This document shows positions 20,086 through 30,875 of a DNA stretch of 64,000 nt, piece after piece; within the stretch, counting starts at the first letter, position 1, and each line of letters begins with the position of its first letter. Origin of the DNA: Dactylorhiza incarnata (taxonomy: Eukaryota; Streptophyta; Magnoliopsida; Asparagales; Orchidaceae). The stretch is taken from positions 2,170,001-2,234,000 of the forward strand of contig JAWHQI010000273.1 in assembly GCA_033032865.1 (NCBI GenBank), read 5' to 3'. The notes below the pieces were generated by a model that did not search any database, was not told the origin of the DNA, and worked only from the letters and a program-made list of their open reading frames with translations. The position numbers and the translations under genes were made by a program.

Positions 20086-20934
20086 TGTTTACCCAGAAGA
20101 CCACTACTAGTATGATGAACGATTCAGACCCAGTGGTCTACAACATTGACCACCTGGCTCTTCCTCAGTAATGTCTCTCGGCTCACCAGATCAAGTCGAG
20201 TGGTCTGATCGACGTCAGTCCATCATCAAGAGGGCTGCAATCAAGACCAAGTCCAGAAGGCAAGCCGCGGTCTCAGATCAATCCGAGCGGTTTGATCGCC
20301 GTCAGACCGTCCTCAGGAGTGCTGCAATCAAGAACATGTCCAGAAGGCAAGCCGCGGTCATAGGTCAGAGGCCGCCCGAGTTGCTTCCTTGCCATGATCA
20401 CAGTACATTTCAACCCCGACCAATGCAGATCGGGAGCTCAAGCCGCCAAATCCGCGCGACTTCTTTCTTTTTCCTTCTGCATCCCGTCACCCCCTGCCCG
20501 ATTCTCCTGTATCCGGGCAGGCGATTATTTTATCCCTGCCCATTTGGGCAGGCCCCCCGAGCTTATAAATAGGGGGCAACGACGTTCCCAAGGGATGCAC
20601 ACTCAAAGCCTGGAGCTCGCCTTTAAGAGCTACGGTCTCGAGTTCACTGTCGTGCGGTTTGTCTAACCGGTCGGCTTCTCATTTCCTTGCCCTGTAACCC
20701 GCTGTAATCACTTTACTTAAATCAAGGGAAAGCCCGTCACAGGAGTGGCATTCACCGTGATGGGCGAAGTCCGGTCTCGACCGCTGCCGGCGGTCTCATT
20801 TCTCCTAATCAATAGTAATCGACAGCTCGCGGCCTCCGCTTTTCCTTCGCTTCTCTGGCGTCGATCGCGGAGGCGCAATTTCGAACTCAACAATAAGTAT
20901 AAGAGGAAGCATTTAATAACATTACTTTCATAAT
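20086..20934 (+). repeat. Probable 3' LTR of element D
   Basis: A purine-rich stretch (GAAAATATGCGGGGA) precedes TGTTTACC at 20086. The sequence has GCGGTC/GACCGC words (20200-20460), a TATA box at 20564-20571 and about 360 bp of downstream sequence up to LTR E. No second copy is available to prove the ends, so both boundaries are approximate. Confidence 0.45.
20564..20571 (+). promoter_or_regulatory. TATA box of element D LTR
   Basis: TATAAATA followed by AGGGGGCAACG, with CCGCGGTC and CCGCGCGA words upstream. It has the same layout as the copia C LTRs (TATAAATAGG), although D is a gypsy element. Confidence 0.6.
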
Positions 20935-22946
20935 TGTCCACTATCCTAGGAATGAAATAAATAAGAGTTATGGCCTTAAGGCCTTACATTCATACAATTT
21001 CTTTAACTCAAAACATGCATCGACACGCGGGCCAGCAATATAAGGAAAGCAGTAAAAGAGAGGTTGGCCTTCACGGGCCAACACAACATATGGATTCATC
21101 CCACTACTTTCCACTTGTCTCACCAGCACCTGCACAAACATCCAATACGAGGTAAACGAGGGTCAGTTATGAGATGACCACAAACCGCATAACGATCCCA
21201 CACCCCAGCCATCTAGCCGACTCATGGGCGTGTCACCGCTAATCCTACAAGCAAGCCGTACATGCAATATGTAATCTTAAAAAAAGTGCAACTACACTAC
21301 ATAGGGTGAGGTTTCAAGCACAATCAATCTTCTAGGATGAGCATCAAAGAAAGGGGAACCTCAGTACGCACATGATGTTGGTTGGGTTCACCCGAAGGAT
21401 CGCCACAACCGCCTAAGCAACCACATGAGGCTAACATATCATTACTCCAAGACATCGCCAACGTGGGTACTCACGTCCACACGATCCATGCTCGCAAGGC
21501 ATGTTTTTAGTGTACTCTTTTGCGTGTACCACCGCTAGGCTAAGCTAAGAAGCTTAATGTTCGTTTGAGCATTTACCGATCGGAGAAAACTCACCCAAAC
21601 TAGTCTCTCCCATGATCCATCAGCATTCCCGAGGGTTAACCTCATGCTAAACTGCATGGTTCGGGTTCGGTACAGCTTGTGCCCATTGCTCAAATCATCA
21701 CGATACACTATGCGATGCGAGTGCGGCTTTAACTCGGCCCGTTAGCATTTAACACTTACAAGTGCTACCAAAACAACATGCTGCGCACCTAATACATACA
21801 GGTGGGCTTATGATTCGCTATCGCAATCAACGAAGGAGGTATAAGGCCAATCAACTTCAAAACTCATGGTGAAGGTTTGCATTCAACCACAACCCAAGCA
21901 TGGGGATTCCGTTAGGATCGCCGAAAGACACCTAAAACTCAAGTCCCGCAATACGATGCCATTTCTCATGGAGTCATTCTCCAGCACGCATTCTAGGCTT
22001 AACCTAAATGCACGTCATAATCAAGTATCACCGATCCGGGCTAATGACCAAGGGTAGGCTTCACACAAAATGCCTAAATCCATTCGTCTACCAGATTTCT
22101 ACATGCAAACAATGCCAGGGACGGACACAATCTTCCCAGAGTTCCGAAGAACTATAGAAAGTCCTACACTTCACTAATTAGTGAAAAAGAAGGCCTCAAT
22201 ATGCATAGAAAAAGAATGAATTGACCAAACACGTCCTTAGACCGGGAGGAAAGATCATTACCCTTCCCGCTCTCTTCGGCGACATGAATCTGAGATTTCA
22301 TTCGGAAGGAAAGAACCGATCGGGCTGCTCTCTGTGGATGTGGAAACCTATCGCGATTCGGAGCTTCGTCAATGGCAGAAAAGGTCTTCTTCTTCTTCCT
22401 TGAGCTCTCAACATTCTCACATTTGGAGGAGAATGTTTTGGTAGAAATAAACCTAAAGTTATCTCCCAGCCCTCTATAAAGGATTTCGAAATCATGACAG
22501 CTATCAGATCGACCTTTCAAGTGGATTTGGACAGCTGTGATGAAAAGTTGGCACTTACATTTCAATCTAAAATCAAAACAGATAAAAATCACTATTCTGT
22601 CAGCATTCATCGAGTGATGAAGTAAATTCATCGAGACCGTCACATTATTCGAGTACTTTCGATAATTCGTCGAGTCCCTTTCGACGATTTGTCAAGACCA
22701 CTCGAGACCCTTCGATAATTCGTTGAAACCCAGTGTTCGTCGAGACTCACCGAGACCATCGATGATTCATCGAGATCATTCGACGATTCGTCGAGACATC
22801 AGAATTCGCTAACTATGTCCAATTCGTCGAGACCGTCACATTCGTCGAGACCCTTTCGACGATTCGTCGAGACCACTCGAGTCCTTTCTACGACTCCTGG
22901 TAAAACTTCTAACCTCAACCCAATTTCTTAAAAGTGGGGTGTTACA
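20935..22946 (-). repeat. LTR E: gypsy-type LTR (TGTAACACCCC start)
   Basis: On the minus strand it starts TGTAACACCCCAC, a start common in plant chromovirus-type gypsy LTRs, and ends TAGTGGACA after 2012 bp. The U3 (22620-22900) is packed with TTCGTCGAGACC and TCGACGATTCG words. Flanks (ATAAT and ATCGT) do not match, so it is not a clean solo insertion. Its start abuts the truncated integrase of the next gypsy exactly at the codons for GPYTIV. It is not the same sequence as that gypsy's own right-hand LTR. Confidence 0.6.
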
Positions 22947-23803
22947 ATCGTGTAAGGCCCCATAACTCTAGTACTGAGCTTCTTCCATTTTCGGATGCGT
23001 GAAATGCCATGCATCGGCCAAATCTTTAAGAACACATGACCCCCCACATGAAACTCCACCTTCTGATGCCTAGTATCATAATACATCCATTGCCTGCTCT
23101 GAGACTTGAGCATCCGATCTCGAATTAATCTGATGGTCGTATCCATGTTGTCAATGTATTGTACCCCCATCACATTTGGATCCTCATCCTAGACCAAAGA
23201 TAGAGGTGTTCTGCACCTCCTGCTGTACAAATCATCGTTTGGAGCCATGTCAATTCTTGACTGATGGCTATTATTGTAGGAGAACTCAATCAATGGCAAT
23301 AGTCACTCCCACGACTCCCTATATTCGAAGATGCACATACGGAGCAGGTATTCCAAAGTCCTGATAGTACATTTTGTAAGTCCGTCGTTCTGTGGATGGA
23401 AAGAGATGCTGAAAGTCAAGCTAGGCCCCATGTACGCATGTACTGCCCTCCACTCCCTGGATGTGAATCGACCATCCCTATCGGAAACAATCATCTTGGG
23501 CACCCCATGATATCTGAAATTTTGTTCCACGATGAGGCGCACCAAGACACTGTCATGTGTATCATTCCAGATGGGTATGAATGTTGAGACCTTGGTCAAT
23601 CGATCCACTATCACCTAGACTGAATCATTCCCAGATCAGGAGTATGGTAGACCGTGCACGAAGTCTATGGATATATCCTCGAACTTCCACTTTGGTAATG
23701 GAAAAGGCTGCATCAATCCTCCGGGTCTCATTCACTACGCCTTCATCCATTGGAAAATCTCACAGTGGGTGACGAAGTGGGTGACATCCCTCTTCATTCC
23801 GGG
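22947..23803 (-). pseudogene. Gypsy integrase (core and truncated C-terminus)
   Basis: The core (23303-23614) shows IVDRLTKVSTFIPI, the second Asp in MIVSDRDGRFTSREWRAV, and FHPQNDGLTKCTIRTLEYLL, where the catalytic Glu of the usual S-E-R-T-I-Q is Lys. The C-terminus (22947-23173) shows SRQWMYYDTRHQKVEFHVG, the V-F-L-K segment and MGPYTIV, then stops because LTR E begins. Integrase would insert the cDNA; this copy cannot. Confidence 0.88.
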
Positions 23804-24370
23804 CTAGTACATTGTCTGTAGCAAGTCCATAATCATTTTGGTGATCCTGGGATGCACCAAGTACTTGGTGTAGCGTGCCTCTCTCAATATATCTGCACGG
23901 ATCCGTCCCCCTGCGGGAATGTATACTCGGCCGCTGAAATGAATGAGGTCCTCTCGCAGTGTATAATCCCCTGAAGAGCCATCTTTTAGTGCATGGAAAG
24001 TAGAATCCAATGATGCGTCCTTCCTCTGCTCAGCTCGGATACAGTCTCTAATGCCACAAATGATTCTCATAGATGCCTGGTACTCGACATAAACCTTAGT
24101 ATCATCTTTAGAAACGAAGGTAATATGCATGTCCTCCAACATCTTAACCAACACCATAGCCATCAGGTGGGACTCGATGCCAGATGTGCTTGCCTGTCTG
24201 ATCAACACATCAGCCACCGAGTTTGGCTTCCCAGGATGATACTGTAGCATGTAATCATAATCACATAAGAAATTCAGCCACCGCCAAAGTCTCAGGTTCA
24301 AATCCTTCTGCGTGTAGATGTATTTTAGATTATTGTGATCTAAAAATATCTCGTAGTGAACGCTGTACAA
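23804..24370 (-). pseudogene. Gypsy RNase H and integrase zinc-binding region
   Basis: 188 residues: FLDHNNLKYIYTQKDLNLR, RWLNFLCDYDYMLQYHPGKP and NSVADVLIRQ are the C-terminal half of gypsy RNase H. The later ILREARYTKYLVHPRITKM corresponds to the first His of the integrase HHCC module. The upstream half of RNase H is broken (24371-24430). Confidence 0.87.
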
Positions 24371-24430
24371 ATAATGTCTCTAGATCTTCAAGGCAAATAC
24401 CACCCCTCTGAGCTCCAAATCGTGCACCGG

Positions 24431-25176
24431 TTAAGTGCCTCCTAGGTCCGCGGCCAACCCCGCCCTACTTATGGTATGGCCTAAGAAGGCAACCTCCTTG
24501 AGCCAGAACTGACACTTTGTAAATTTTGCAAATAGGCTGTGCTCCCTCATCTTTCCCAAGACAAGCGTCGAATGATGGGCATGATCCTCCTTGGTCTTTG
24601 AGTATACAAAAATATTAGCAATAAATATTATGACGAATACATCTAAGTACAGTTCAAATAATCCATTCATCATGCTCATAAAGGTAGAGGGAGCATTTCT
24701 GAGCCCAAAAGGCATGAATGTGAACTTGTAAAGGTCATACCTCGAACTAAAAGCAGTCTTCAGAATGTCTTCTTCTTGGATCCTAAGCTGATAGTATCCA
24801 GACCACAAATCTAGCTTAGAGAACCAATGCGCTCCCTAAAGCTCGTCAAAGAGCTCTTATATCCTAGGCAATGGGTATGTATTTCAGACCGTCAACCGGT
24901 TGAGCCCCCTGTAGTCGATAAACAATCGGAGCGAGCCATCTTTCTTCTTAATGAATAGTACTAGAGCTCCCCAAGGCGAATAACTAGGGTGGACAAACCC
25001 CGAATCCACTAATTCATGTAACTACATACGAAACTCCGCATGCTCCTTAGGTGCCATTCTATACGGAGCCTGGGATACGGGCCTGGCTCCCGATATCAAC
25101 TTGATCTGGAAGTCCACCTCCATTGAGATGGTAGTTTCGGAAGTTTTTCCAAAAATCACATCAGAAAACTCTCGAA
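24431..25176 (-). pseudogene. Gypsy reverse transcriptase
   Basis: Open part 24431-24808: WSGYYQLRIQEEDILKTAF, MPFGLRNAPSTFMSMMN, then FVIIFIANIFVYSKT, where the usual F-I-D-D is F-I-A-N, so both metal-binding Asp are gone. It ends with GHTISRAGLAAD. The N-terminal blocks can be followed in other frames up to about 25130 (for example [16 protein letters not shown] sequence near 24905). Inactive. Confidence 0.88.
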
Positions 25177-25428
25177 CTATGGTATGTCAGAAACATTGGC
25201 CTCCATCTCCTTCATCTCGAAGAAAATTATATACACCTCATCTCCCTTTGTGTGAGCCTTAACAACTTGAATGGAAGATAACATGATATGTGGGATGGGT
25301 TTAATATCTTCGATGACAACTTCAGTATCATTGTGTCTCAAGGTAATCCGCTTAGCCAAGCAATCAATCTTCACATGATTCCAATGTAACCATGTCATGC
25401 CCAGGATAAGGTCAAAGACTGGCATTCT
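25177..25428 (-). pseudogene. Gypsy protease, C-terminal part
   Basis: Reads FDLILGMTWLHWNHVKIDCL then RITLRHNDTEVV, the hydrophobic end of the gypsy retropepsin region (usually D-V-I-L-G-M-D-W-L). The frame is in register with 26549-26748 once the 1120-bp solo LTR and one 5-bp duplication are removed (111 bp, 37 codons remain between frame anchors). Confidence 0.85.
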
Positions 25429-26548
25429 TATTGGAAAATGGTTTTTTGCATCCCTTTGATTTGAGAATAATAAATCCCTTTGATGCTGCATTATTGGTCT
25501 GGACCTGCTCACAAACTGAAAAGAGGGATGTGGTCTAACGGCAGGAGTTAGCTCTTAATGCTGGGCGTTGACTCCCGTTCCGTTCATGATGATTACAGTA
25601 AGGAGGGAAGCAGTCTTGATTAAAGGAGCACTTTAGGAATGATCTGACCTAACGCCAGCGTTAGCCTCAACGCCAGCATTAGGGTTGCCAAAAATGAATG
25701 TTTCCTAAAGTGCAGAATCTCCTTCCCGTTTTGAAGATCCGAGCCATCAAAACAATTTTATACTGGGTCAACAGTAGGCGTTAGCCTTAACGCCGGCGTT
25801 AGCTTCCAGTCCTATAAATAGGTGGATTTGTCTTCTCCAAGAACCAATGCTAAGGAGCCCTATTCCAACACTATGAATTATTTGTGAGGGCCGTATTTCC
25901 AGACCACAAAGGATCTCTCACTCAATTTCAAAAGGAGGAATCAAAGGAGGCTTGGATCAACACGCTAACTCAACGCGAAGAACACACGCTTGGACTTCAA
26001 TGATATTCAGTGATTCTTCGTCATCTCCTTCAGATTACCTCATAGGAAGTTTTTATATTTGTCTTTTGTATTTATCTTTGTAATCGGTTCGTGAATTCGC
26101 CTCGTATTGGCGACTAGGTCTGGGTAGGGCTTAAGGAGGAATTCGCCTCATGTTGGCGACTGGGTCTAGGGAGTAGATCTACGTGGTGCTCGAGGCCTTT
26201 CTGGGGATAGAAGGGCTAGAGCGGCTTGAGGTCGTATCTGGGGAGAGATTGGCCAAAGCCAACCAGTTCTTAGTGAGAAGTGTCGGTATATAAAACGAAA
26301 ATAGTATTTCATATATCACCTTCGATTTCTAGCGTCTTAGAAATTAGATTTTGTAATCAATTTTATAAATAATATTCATGTCTTTTCTTGTTTAATAAAA
26401 TTGATTTCATTTCTAATTTCTATCTCTTTACTTTTGATTTAACTTCTAATAAAATATCTAAAGTTTTCTACAAAAGATTAAAGTTTTCTAAAACCCTTAT
26501 TCACCCCCCCCCCCCCCCCCGCCTCTAAGGGCACCTCAAGATCCAACA
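25429..26548 (+). mobile_element. Solo LTR of copia family B
   Basis: 1120 bp, matching the LTRs at 29654 and 38263 from end to end, with identical flanks ATTCT (25424-25428 and 26549-26553). It contains AACGCC...GGCGTT words, including the perfect 14-bp palindrome at 25788-25801, an intact TATAAATA at 25813-25820, the two GAATTCGCC repeats of R/U5 and 17 Cs at 26504-26520. It arose by recombination between the LTRs of a full element inserted in the gypsy protease. Confidence 0.93.
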
Positions 26549-26748
26549 ATTCTTAGTACCATGGTTGGTGCCTCTAATAGTTTTCCGTCGATGGACACCT
26601 CCATGTTGCAGTTTGCGGATGATAATATCTCTGAGCCATCTGAAAGATGCTGTACTCCATCCAAATCCTTCACAAAGTCCTCTGAAACGAAAGGATAAGA
26701 TGCACCCGTATCAAAGAGAGTGTTAGAATGCTTACCGCTAATGATCAT
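26549..26748 (-). pseudogene. Gypsy protease, N-terminal part with active site
   Basis: Contains SNTLFDTGASYPFVSEDFVK. The D-T-G-A motif is the retropepsin catalytic triad and is intact here, a rare undamaged site in this window. It is separated from its C-terminal half by the solo LTR. Confidence 0.85.
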
Positions 26749-26884
26749 GGAACCTGGGGTTTAATTTACGTGAACTTATGTGTTGGATTATATAAGTAAA
26801 CTATTAAATACACCAAGACATGTCAATTTTGGGAAAATGAAACAAATGGTTACCTATAACGACTTTTGTGGATTCCTCTCCTGG

Positions 26885-27830
26885 GTCATGTCCAAAGCAT
26901 ACACATGTCCTTGAGCCGGCCTGTGATTTCCTTCATGATGTCCTCGACCTCGGCCTCATCCTCGACCTCGTCCTCTGCCTTGCTGTGCTAGTGGAGCTGT
27001 AGGGTGGCTGGTAAATGCGTCTGGGATAGTGAACATGTATGCGTCCCGACTGGTTGCACCTGTAACAGGTCCCCGGGAAGTATCCTCTCCCTTCCGGCCT
27101 AGGAGATTCCTGAATGTGTAAAGGCTGAGGGGATAATATTGCTTGTGTCGACCGCTTAGGTATATAGTTTTGACGGGGATGCCCTCTAGCTCCCCGGTGG
27201 CTTGTGATTCTGCCCCTTGGGGGACCCCTCCCCTTGTTGCCCTCTCCTTCGGCCATAAGGTCTGCCGACCTCTTTCCTCTATTCTAAACCATGAGGTGGT
27301 CCGTCTTGAGCTTCTTGGTCATCTCTATGATTCGAGAGAGGCTGGAATCATCCACAAAGAGCAAAGATTGCCTGAGTGAGTCCTGAAGAGCCCTGTAGAC
27401 TCTCTTGGCATACCCTCGGTCATCAAAGTTATGAGATCCCGCAAATCTATCTAGGTGGGAGAATTCCTGTTGAAACTCTAAAACTGACCGATTTCCCTGC
27501 CTCAGATGCAGGAATCTCTCCTCCAGCTCGTCACGATCGGAAGGAGACACAAAATGTTGCAAGAAGGCCACACCGAAGTTGTCCCAAGTGATGTCAGTGT
27601 ACTCGTATCCAGCATAAGTGGAGTCCATAAGGGACTTCCGCCATCTCTTAGCATGCAAATCCAGTGCTGAAACTGCCAAGGTGACAACCAGGTTAGCCAA
27701 GCATCGGATCCCAGCTAGCATCTCTTGAATAGTGTCTAATCACTCCTCAGCCCACATTGCTGACTCCGTTTTGGGGTAAATAGGAGGAAGTCCTTGGAAG
27801 GAACTCGGCCATTTCGACCTGGGTCTTACT
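26885..27830 (-). pseudogene. Gypsy gag
   Basis: 27284-27721 encodes a Retrotrans_gag-type capsid: DITWDNFGVAFLQHFVSPSD, FLHLRQGNRSVLEFQQEF and LDRFAGSHNFDDRG. Upstream, FQGLPPIYPKTESAMWAEE can be read before a stop at the expected Trp, so the gene begins further right. A second frame (26933-27256) is Arg/Gly/Pro-rich and carries CYRCNQSGRIHVHYP, a zinc knuckle whose last Cys has become Tyr. Confidence 0.85.
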
Positions 27831-28149
27831 ATTGCACAGGAGCATGCTGTGACCTGAAGACCTTGAAGATTATCGTTAGTGTATGTCCGAGTTCGAACAT
27901 ATGGAAGGGAGTAGCAGCTGGAGGAGGGGGAATAGTAGTCTGTCTTGATATTATTCGTTAGAGGCTACCAATGAAAGATACAATTTGTATCAAAAGGTTG
28001 AACTTATTTAAAAAAATTGTGGACTTACTAATGTGAATTCCCACATGGGCACACCAATGCTTCCGTTGTATTAGTTTGTCCGCAAACTAGTTTTTGAGCG
28101 GGGTGTTCCAGTGGTATAGTGGACTTGTTCTTTTCTAGGATTGTATTTT

Positions 28150-28160
28150 GTCTGATACCA
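28150..28160 (-). other. Primer binding site of the minus-strand gypsy
   Basis: Minus-strand TGGTATCAGAC two bases after the LTR end ...TTTTACA, complementary to initiator tRNA-Met except for the last base. Confidence 0.65.
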
Positions 28161-28162
28161 AT

Positions 28163-29653
28163 TGTAAAACTCCACCTCCCGGTAATTAAGCACGGTCGAG
28201 GAGAGTTTTATGCCTAGAACAGCCACCTTACGATAGAGCCAACTCACGGGCTGGCAACCACCACAAGACGCCTATTCTACCTGCAATTTCCAAATATCAA
28301 AGGCCAACCAAATTAAAGGAATAAAAACTAAAGTCCTTTTCACATTAAATAGAAATAGTAGTCCACAAAATATTAATAAAGACTGATACATTCTGATACA
28401 TGTCCTGGATGAAATATAAACTACAACAAGCTGAAGATCTCTAATGTCTCAAATATGCTATGGAAGGGGCCAGTACATATCGCATCGTCACATCAGGCTC
28501 TACCTCTCTAGCTCAGTGGTCCTCCTGCTTGAGGTGCTGCTGCTGCGTCGACACAGTCCTCTAAAATGATGTGGTCCACTGACTGTTAGTCAAAAAAACT
28601 TTGCGGTTTTAGCATCCGCTCCCCTGACCACTCCTAGGCACCGGGCGAAATGATGGTAAAGGAAGGTAAAATATAAGCAATAATAATACAAGCAGGTGAC
28701 ATAAGGGATAATTTATTCTATGGTGTCATTCATAACAATAAATCAAGTAGTTGCACATGTATGAATAATTAGTGTGTTATAGTTCTCATTACATGATTAT
28801 AGATCTACATCTACTTGTTAAACCACAAAATAAACTACCATGTACAATCATAAAGCAGCAAATAATAAATAACTTAACTTATAAAAATGCCCACACAGAT
28901 TTACAAGTTAAGGGTCTTCTAGCAAGTAAAGTAACTCGTTATATAAAAGAGCCCATACTAATTTATATGGTGAGGATCTTCGGTGAAGGTTTATGATATA
29001 CATGTCATGCTATGCTATGATATGATGACTCCCATGCAATTACCCACACACACAAACTCTATGTCGACATATACTTTTAGTTTCGACTTTTTGAAGGTAG
29101 CTAACCTCTCAGGAACCTCCTATCGTGGTTAAATGGAGACAGTGGAGCGGACGTCTCCACTACTAGGTGGGTATAACACACTACCAGCCCTAGGTCTTAC
29201 GTACGCCTCTGTGCATGAGCATTGCGGAGCCTCTGCGTACTCTTGCTGGAATGAACCAAACCAGACCTCCATTTCTTAGGGATGAGTCATTGGGAAAGCG
29301 TCTCCAGGACACCAGCTGAGCTGGCCCACTAAACCTCAACACCTCTTGCCATGTCTATATGCTTTCGTCGGTGTGCGACTAGACACGCATCGTAGACCCA
29401 CCAAATGTAATCCCAACATTAGGATCTATATGCACATGAACTAGTTGACATCCCTACATCATATGAAACACTGAGCTAATACCTCCTAGGGACTATCAAC
29501 CAAGACCTCTCTACACTCATCGACCTAGATATATAAGATTGTTGTATAAGTTCTGAGTGACAACACCTTATAACATAGTGTTTAATTTATGTATGGGGAA
29601 GTACAAACGATAGTAATTTAATCATGATCATTAGGATTACTTATGGTATTATG
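28163..29653 (-). repeat. 5' LTR of the minus-strand gypsy, left part (LTR 3' end)
   Basis: Begins TGTAAAACTCCACC next to the primer site. No coding sequence. It is interrupted by copia B at the duplicated TTATG and resumes at 39435. Total LTR length would be about 5.0 kb if the right end at 42990 is correct, long for this kind of element, so a further unrecognised insertion inside it is possible. Confidence 0.6.
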
Positions 29654-30826
29654 TGTTGGAACACGGTTTCCCGCATCCCTTTGATTTGAGAATAACAAAT
29701 CCTACTTGTATTTGATCTTATTTTCCATTGTGTTCTTAGCATGCAGGTTTGAACAAAATTGACACTATAGGATGCTACATTATTGGTCTGGACTTGCTCA
29801 CAAGATGAAATGATGAATGTGGTATAACGTCAGGCGTTATGACTAAACGTCGGCGTTGACTTTCGCTCCCACCAAGACGAAAATGGCATGGAGGCAAGCT
29901 ATCGTGATTCCATGAGCATTTTGGGAATGATTTGACTTAACGCCAGACGTTAGCCCCAACGTCAGCATTAACGTTGCCTAAAATGAATGTTTCCAAAGAT
30001 GCAAAATTTCCTTCTTGTTTTGAAGATCCGATCCATCAAATCATTTCTATACTGATTCAACGCCTGACATTTGCCTTAATACCGACGTTAGCTTCAGTCC
30101 TAAAAATAGGTGGCATTCATTCTCTTCAACAAGTGATTCCAAGGAGCCCTATTCCAGCACTTCAGAAATCCTGTGAGGGCCGTATTTTCAGACCACCATC
30201 TCCCACACAAATTAAAGAGAAGAATTAGAATGAGAATCGGATCAACGCTCACCCATCGCGAAGAATGCACGCTTCGACTTCGACGATATTTAGCGGGCCC
30301 TCGCCATCTCTAGAATTCTACATAGGGAGTTTTTACTTGTCTTTCATATGTTGTTGTGCCTCTCTCATTGTTATCATTTAGTGAATTCGCCACAGGTTGG
30401 CGACTAGGTCTGGGTAGGGCTTAGTGAGGAATTCGCCTTGTGTTGGCGACTAGGTCTATGGAGTAGATTGAGGGGGTGGTCGAGGCCTTTCTTGGGATAG
30501 AAAGGCTAGAGTGGCTTGAGACCGTATCTGGAGAAAGATCGGCTAAGTCCAACCGGTTCTTAGTGAGAAGAGTCGGTATAAAAAACGAAAAGAGTATTTC
30601 ATATTTGCCTTGATTTCTATCGTCATAAAAAACAAATTTTGTAATCAAATTTTATAAATGATAATCATGACTTTTCATGCTAATTAAAATTGATTTCAAT
30701 TCTTATTTATAGCTCTTTACTTTTATTTCAATTTACTTATTAGAAAATCACAAAAGTTTTTCTTAAAATCCTAAGGTTTTCTAAAACCCTTATACACCCC
30801 CTCTAAGGGCGCCTCAAGATCCAACA
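29654..30826 (+). repeat. 5' LTR of element B
   Basis: TGTTGGAAC...CCAACA. U3 contains AACGTCAGGCGTTA, AACGTCGGCGTT, AACGCCAGACGTTAG and similar words (29826-30090). The TATA position reads TAAAAATA here. R/U5 contains two hairpin-forming repeats, TCGCCA-loop-TGGCGA at 30387-30403 and TCGCC-loop-GGCGA at 30433-30449. Confidence 0.94.
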
Positions 30827-30828
30827 AG

Positions 30829-30840
30829 TGGTATTTGAGA
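30829..30840 (+). other. Degenerate primer binding site of element B
   Basis: TGGTATTTGAGA two bases after the LTR; it differs from the intact TGGTATCAGAGC of elements C1 and C2 at several positions. Confidence 0.65.
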
Positions 30841-30875
30841 TAGGTTATTCCAATACGGTCTAACAACCGAGAATA

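Larger units (their letters stand above)
13766..20934 (+). mobile_element. Element D: 3' half of a Tat-lineage Ty3/gypsy retrotransposon
   Basis: The plus strand begins in the integrase C-terminus, and the pol frame stops at 13985. It is followed by about 6 kb of noncoding and antisense-coding DNA and an LTR-like end with a TATA box. A long region between pol and the 3' LTR carrying antisense ORFs is characteristic of the Tat group (Ogre, Retand and relatives). The 5' part was lost or displaced when LTR F joined at 13765. No second LTR is in view, so the boundary at 20934 is set by the neighbouring LTR E. Confidence 0.65.
22947..28162 (-). mobile_element. Minus-strand Ty3/gypsy element, interior, 3' truncated
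   Basis: Gag, protease, RT, RNase H, integrase in gypsy order on the minus strand, with a tRNA-Met-like primer site at 28150-28160 and its 5' LTR beginning at 28163. The 3' end is cut within the integrase C-terminus at 22947, so any chromodomain is lost. A solo copia B LTR interrupts the protease. Catalytic residues in RT and integrase are replaced and stops are frequent. Confidence 0.88.

Noticed and set aside
22164..22643. 159-residue minus-strand ORF within LTR E
   Set aside because: No domain, biased composition, lies across the transcribed part of an LTR; most likely a chance frame.
22620..22900. Satellite or CRISPR-like array of TTCGTCGAGACC
   Set aside because: Spacing is irregular and intervening sequence is partly repeated; it is a U3 word array of LTR E.
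20935..22946. LTR E as the left LTR of the minus-strand gypsy (22947-28162)
   Set aside because: Its start and end sequences do not match the LTR that adjoins the gypsy primer site at 28163, and the integrase is cut mid-domain at the junction.
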